In this document: positions 5,340 through 6,311 of the stretch, in pieces
Layout: every line of letters starts with the position of its first letter
Position numbering within the stretch: position 1 is the stretch's first letter
NCBI GenBank assembly: GCA_049647245.1
Contig: JBARXH010000004.1
Span: 1-6,311, forward strand
From: Litorimonas sp049647245
Lineage (GTDB): Bacteria > Pseudomonadota > Alphaproteobacteria > Caulobacterales > Maricaulaceae
Reading direction: 5' to 3'
DNA: 6,311 nucleotides
Notes under the pieces: generated by a model
Databases searched by the model: none
Told to the model about the DNA's origin: nothing
The model's input: the letters and a program-made list of their open reading frames with translations, nothing else
Program-made: the position numbers and the translations under genes

Positions 5340-5792
5340 TCACCGTACGACGAACTGCGCGCTCAGCCGACCATTCGCATCCGAACTCACGATGACGCTG
5401 TCCAGCGTCGTGTCGTAGCCGGTCAGCAGGTCCTCCAGGAAGCCGTAGAACGGTCGCGTCTGGGCCTCGTCGATCCAGACCGACAGGCTGCCGTCATTGC
5501 CGGGCTGAACCCGCGTCAGCCGGATGTCGCGCGCCCGGGCCGCAGCGACCAGGGCGGAGCGGTCGAAGGCGGCGCGTGCGCCGCCGTCCGCTATGGGTCC
5601 GAGGCGCGACACGGCGGCCAGGTCGGCCCGGGCGCGGTCAAGCGCGCGCTCCGCATCCGTCCGGGCGTCCATGACGGGCAGAACCAAGAAAAAGACGAGG
5701 GCGAACAGACCCGCCAGCGCGCCCAGAACCGCCAGAAGGAGGCGTTCGCGCGGTTCGCGTTCGGACCACCAGCTCAGCAGACGCGCGCTCAT
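5340..5792 (-). CDS. gspM: Type II secretion system protein M (GspM)
   Basis: GspM is a bitopic inner-membrane protein that partners GspL in the platform of the type II secretion machine, which exports folded proteins across the outer membrane. The 150-aa product shows the family layout: a short cytoplasmic N-terminus with the typical WWSEREPRERLLL segment, one transmembrane helix (about 18-40), a probable short coiled coil (42-62), and a periplasmic ferredoxin-like domain (about 77-150) ending in SAQFVVR. Size matches E. coli-type GspM (about 150-160 aa). The ATG overlaps the gspL stop by ATGA, so the genes are coupled and the start is secure. The gene is convergent with lptB, with 123 bases between the stop codons. 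No gspN follows within the window. Sequence conservation in this family is low, so the call rests on architecture plus the GspL-like upstream gene. Confidence 0.83.
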   Translation of the reverse strand: MSARLLSWWSEREPRERLLLAVLGALAGLFALVFFLVLPVMDARTDAERALDRARADLAAVSRLGPIADGGARAAFDRSALVAAARARDIRLTRVQPGNDGSLSVWIDEAQTRPFYGFLEDLLTGYDTTLDSVIVSSDANGRLSAQFVVR

Positions 5793-6311
5793 GACGTGCC
5801 CTCCAGGCGGAGCGAGGCGTCACCGACATAGCGGCCCGACTGCTCGCGGACGCCGCCCGTGACGAACACGGCTCCGGTCTGGTTCGCCGTGCGTTCCAGC
5901 GCACCGGGAGCGTCGAAGCCGGGATAGAGCAAGCGCAGGCGCAGCGCGTTTTCCGTGCTGTCATAGGACAGGCGCTCCACCCTTATGTCGGGATGCTGCG
6001 ACAGGCTCCGAAACAGGACATCGGACAAGGCGAGGAAGGCGGTCGGGTCGGCATCGGACGGCCCGGCCCGGCGCACGGCGCGCGCCAGATCGGCCGGGGC
6101 AGGCTGTCCCGTCACGCTTTGGTAGCTCTGTCGCGCCTGATCGCTCAGCGCCCGGGCCTGCGCCTGGGTCGCACGAGAGTCCGCCAAACCCGCCCCCAGG
6201 GCGAGGGCGGCGCAGACCACGAACATGGCCGCTACCCGTCCCCAGGGTCCGGCCTGGACCTGGACGCGGCGCCGGTAGGGACCGCTGCGCAGATCGAGCG
6301 CATCGCCGCTG
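5789..6311 (-). CDS. gspL: Type II secretion system protein L (GspL), C-terminal part
   Basis: The last 173 codons of a gene that continues beyond the window edge. GspL links the cytoplasmic ATPase GspE to the membrane platform. The visible part begins with the end of the cytoplasmic region, SGDALDLRSGPYRRRVQVQA, the basic stretch that in this family precedes the membrane. It then has one transmembrane helix (AAMFVVCAALALGAGLA, visible residues 27-43), an Ala/Gln-rich helical linker (about 44-70) and a periplasmic ferredoxin-like domain used to dimerise with GspM. The frame is open without a stop from 5789 to the edge, so the ATG at 6226 is internal and not the true start. The stop overlaps the gspM start by four bases. 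The cytoplasmic actin-like domain is outside the window and cannot be checked. Confidence 0.82.
   Translation of the reverse strand, partial: SGDALDLRSGPYRRRVQVQAGPWGRVAAMFVVCAALALGAGLADSRATQAQARALSDQARQSYQSVTGQPAPADLARAVRRAGPSDADPTAFLALSDVLFRSLSQHPDIRVERLSYDSTENALRLRLLYPGFDAPGALERTANQTGAVFVTGGVREQSGRYVGDASLRLEGTS

Noticed and set aside
1..6311. tRNA or rRNA genes, CRISPR array, insertion sequence, toxin-antitoxin or prophage genes
   Set aside because: I saw no cloverleaf with a CCA end, no spaced direct repeats, no transposase or integrase motifs, and no terminal inverted repeats with target duplications.

Overview
The window is GC-rich and gene-dense, and it looks like alphaproteobacterial chromosome. 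Three things point there: a short single-domain ribonuclease D, an LPS-export cluster lptC-lptA-lptB near it (the rnd-lptC-lptA-lptB order is common in Alphaproteobacteria), and an SOS operator of the alphaproteobacterial type (GTTC-N7-GTTC) rather than the enterobacterial CTGT-N8-ACAG type. A placement near Caulobacterales/Hyphomonadaceae-like groups is plausible but is inference only.

Layout from left to right. Positions 1-74 (minus) hold what is probably the first 24 codons of an unidentified gene. Positions 160-789 (plus) encode ribonuclease D with a complete DEDDy active site. Positions 2375-796 (minus) hold a two-gene operon: a divergent Y-family (DinB-like) translesion polymerase and, overlapping its stop by ATGA, an 89-residue protein with four cysteines spaced like a zinc ribbon. 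A perfect LexA box (2451-2465) lies just upstream of the polymerase, so this is a DNA-damage-inducible mutagenesis module. Positions 2594-5216 (plus) are lptC, lptA and lptB, encoding the inner-membrane tether, a periplasmic bridge protein and the ATPase of LPS export. Positions 5217-5339 are a convergent intergenic region with stem-loops. Positions 6311-5340 (minus) are the end of gspL and all of gspM, inner-membrane platform proteins of a type II secretion system.

Three points stand out. First, the SOS polymerase and its small cysteine protein sit on the opposite strand between rnd and lptC, interrupting the usual order. Second, the lptC product (410 aa) is about twice the length of E. coli LptC. 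Its C-terminal half is a recognisable paralogue of the LptA encoded next door, down to a shared CQGRxCGT ending, so it reads as an LptC-LptA fusion created by tandem duplication. Third, the lptC coding region contains a perfect 13-bp inverted repeat, and another hairpin with a GAGA tetraloop lies just upstream of the lptC start.

I saw no tRNA, rRNA, CRISPR array, insertion sequence or prophage gene. No stretch longer than about 220 bases lacks a gene.
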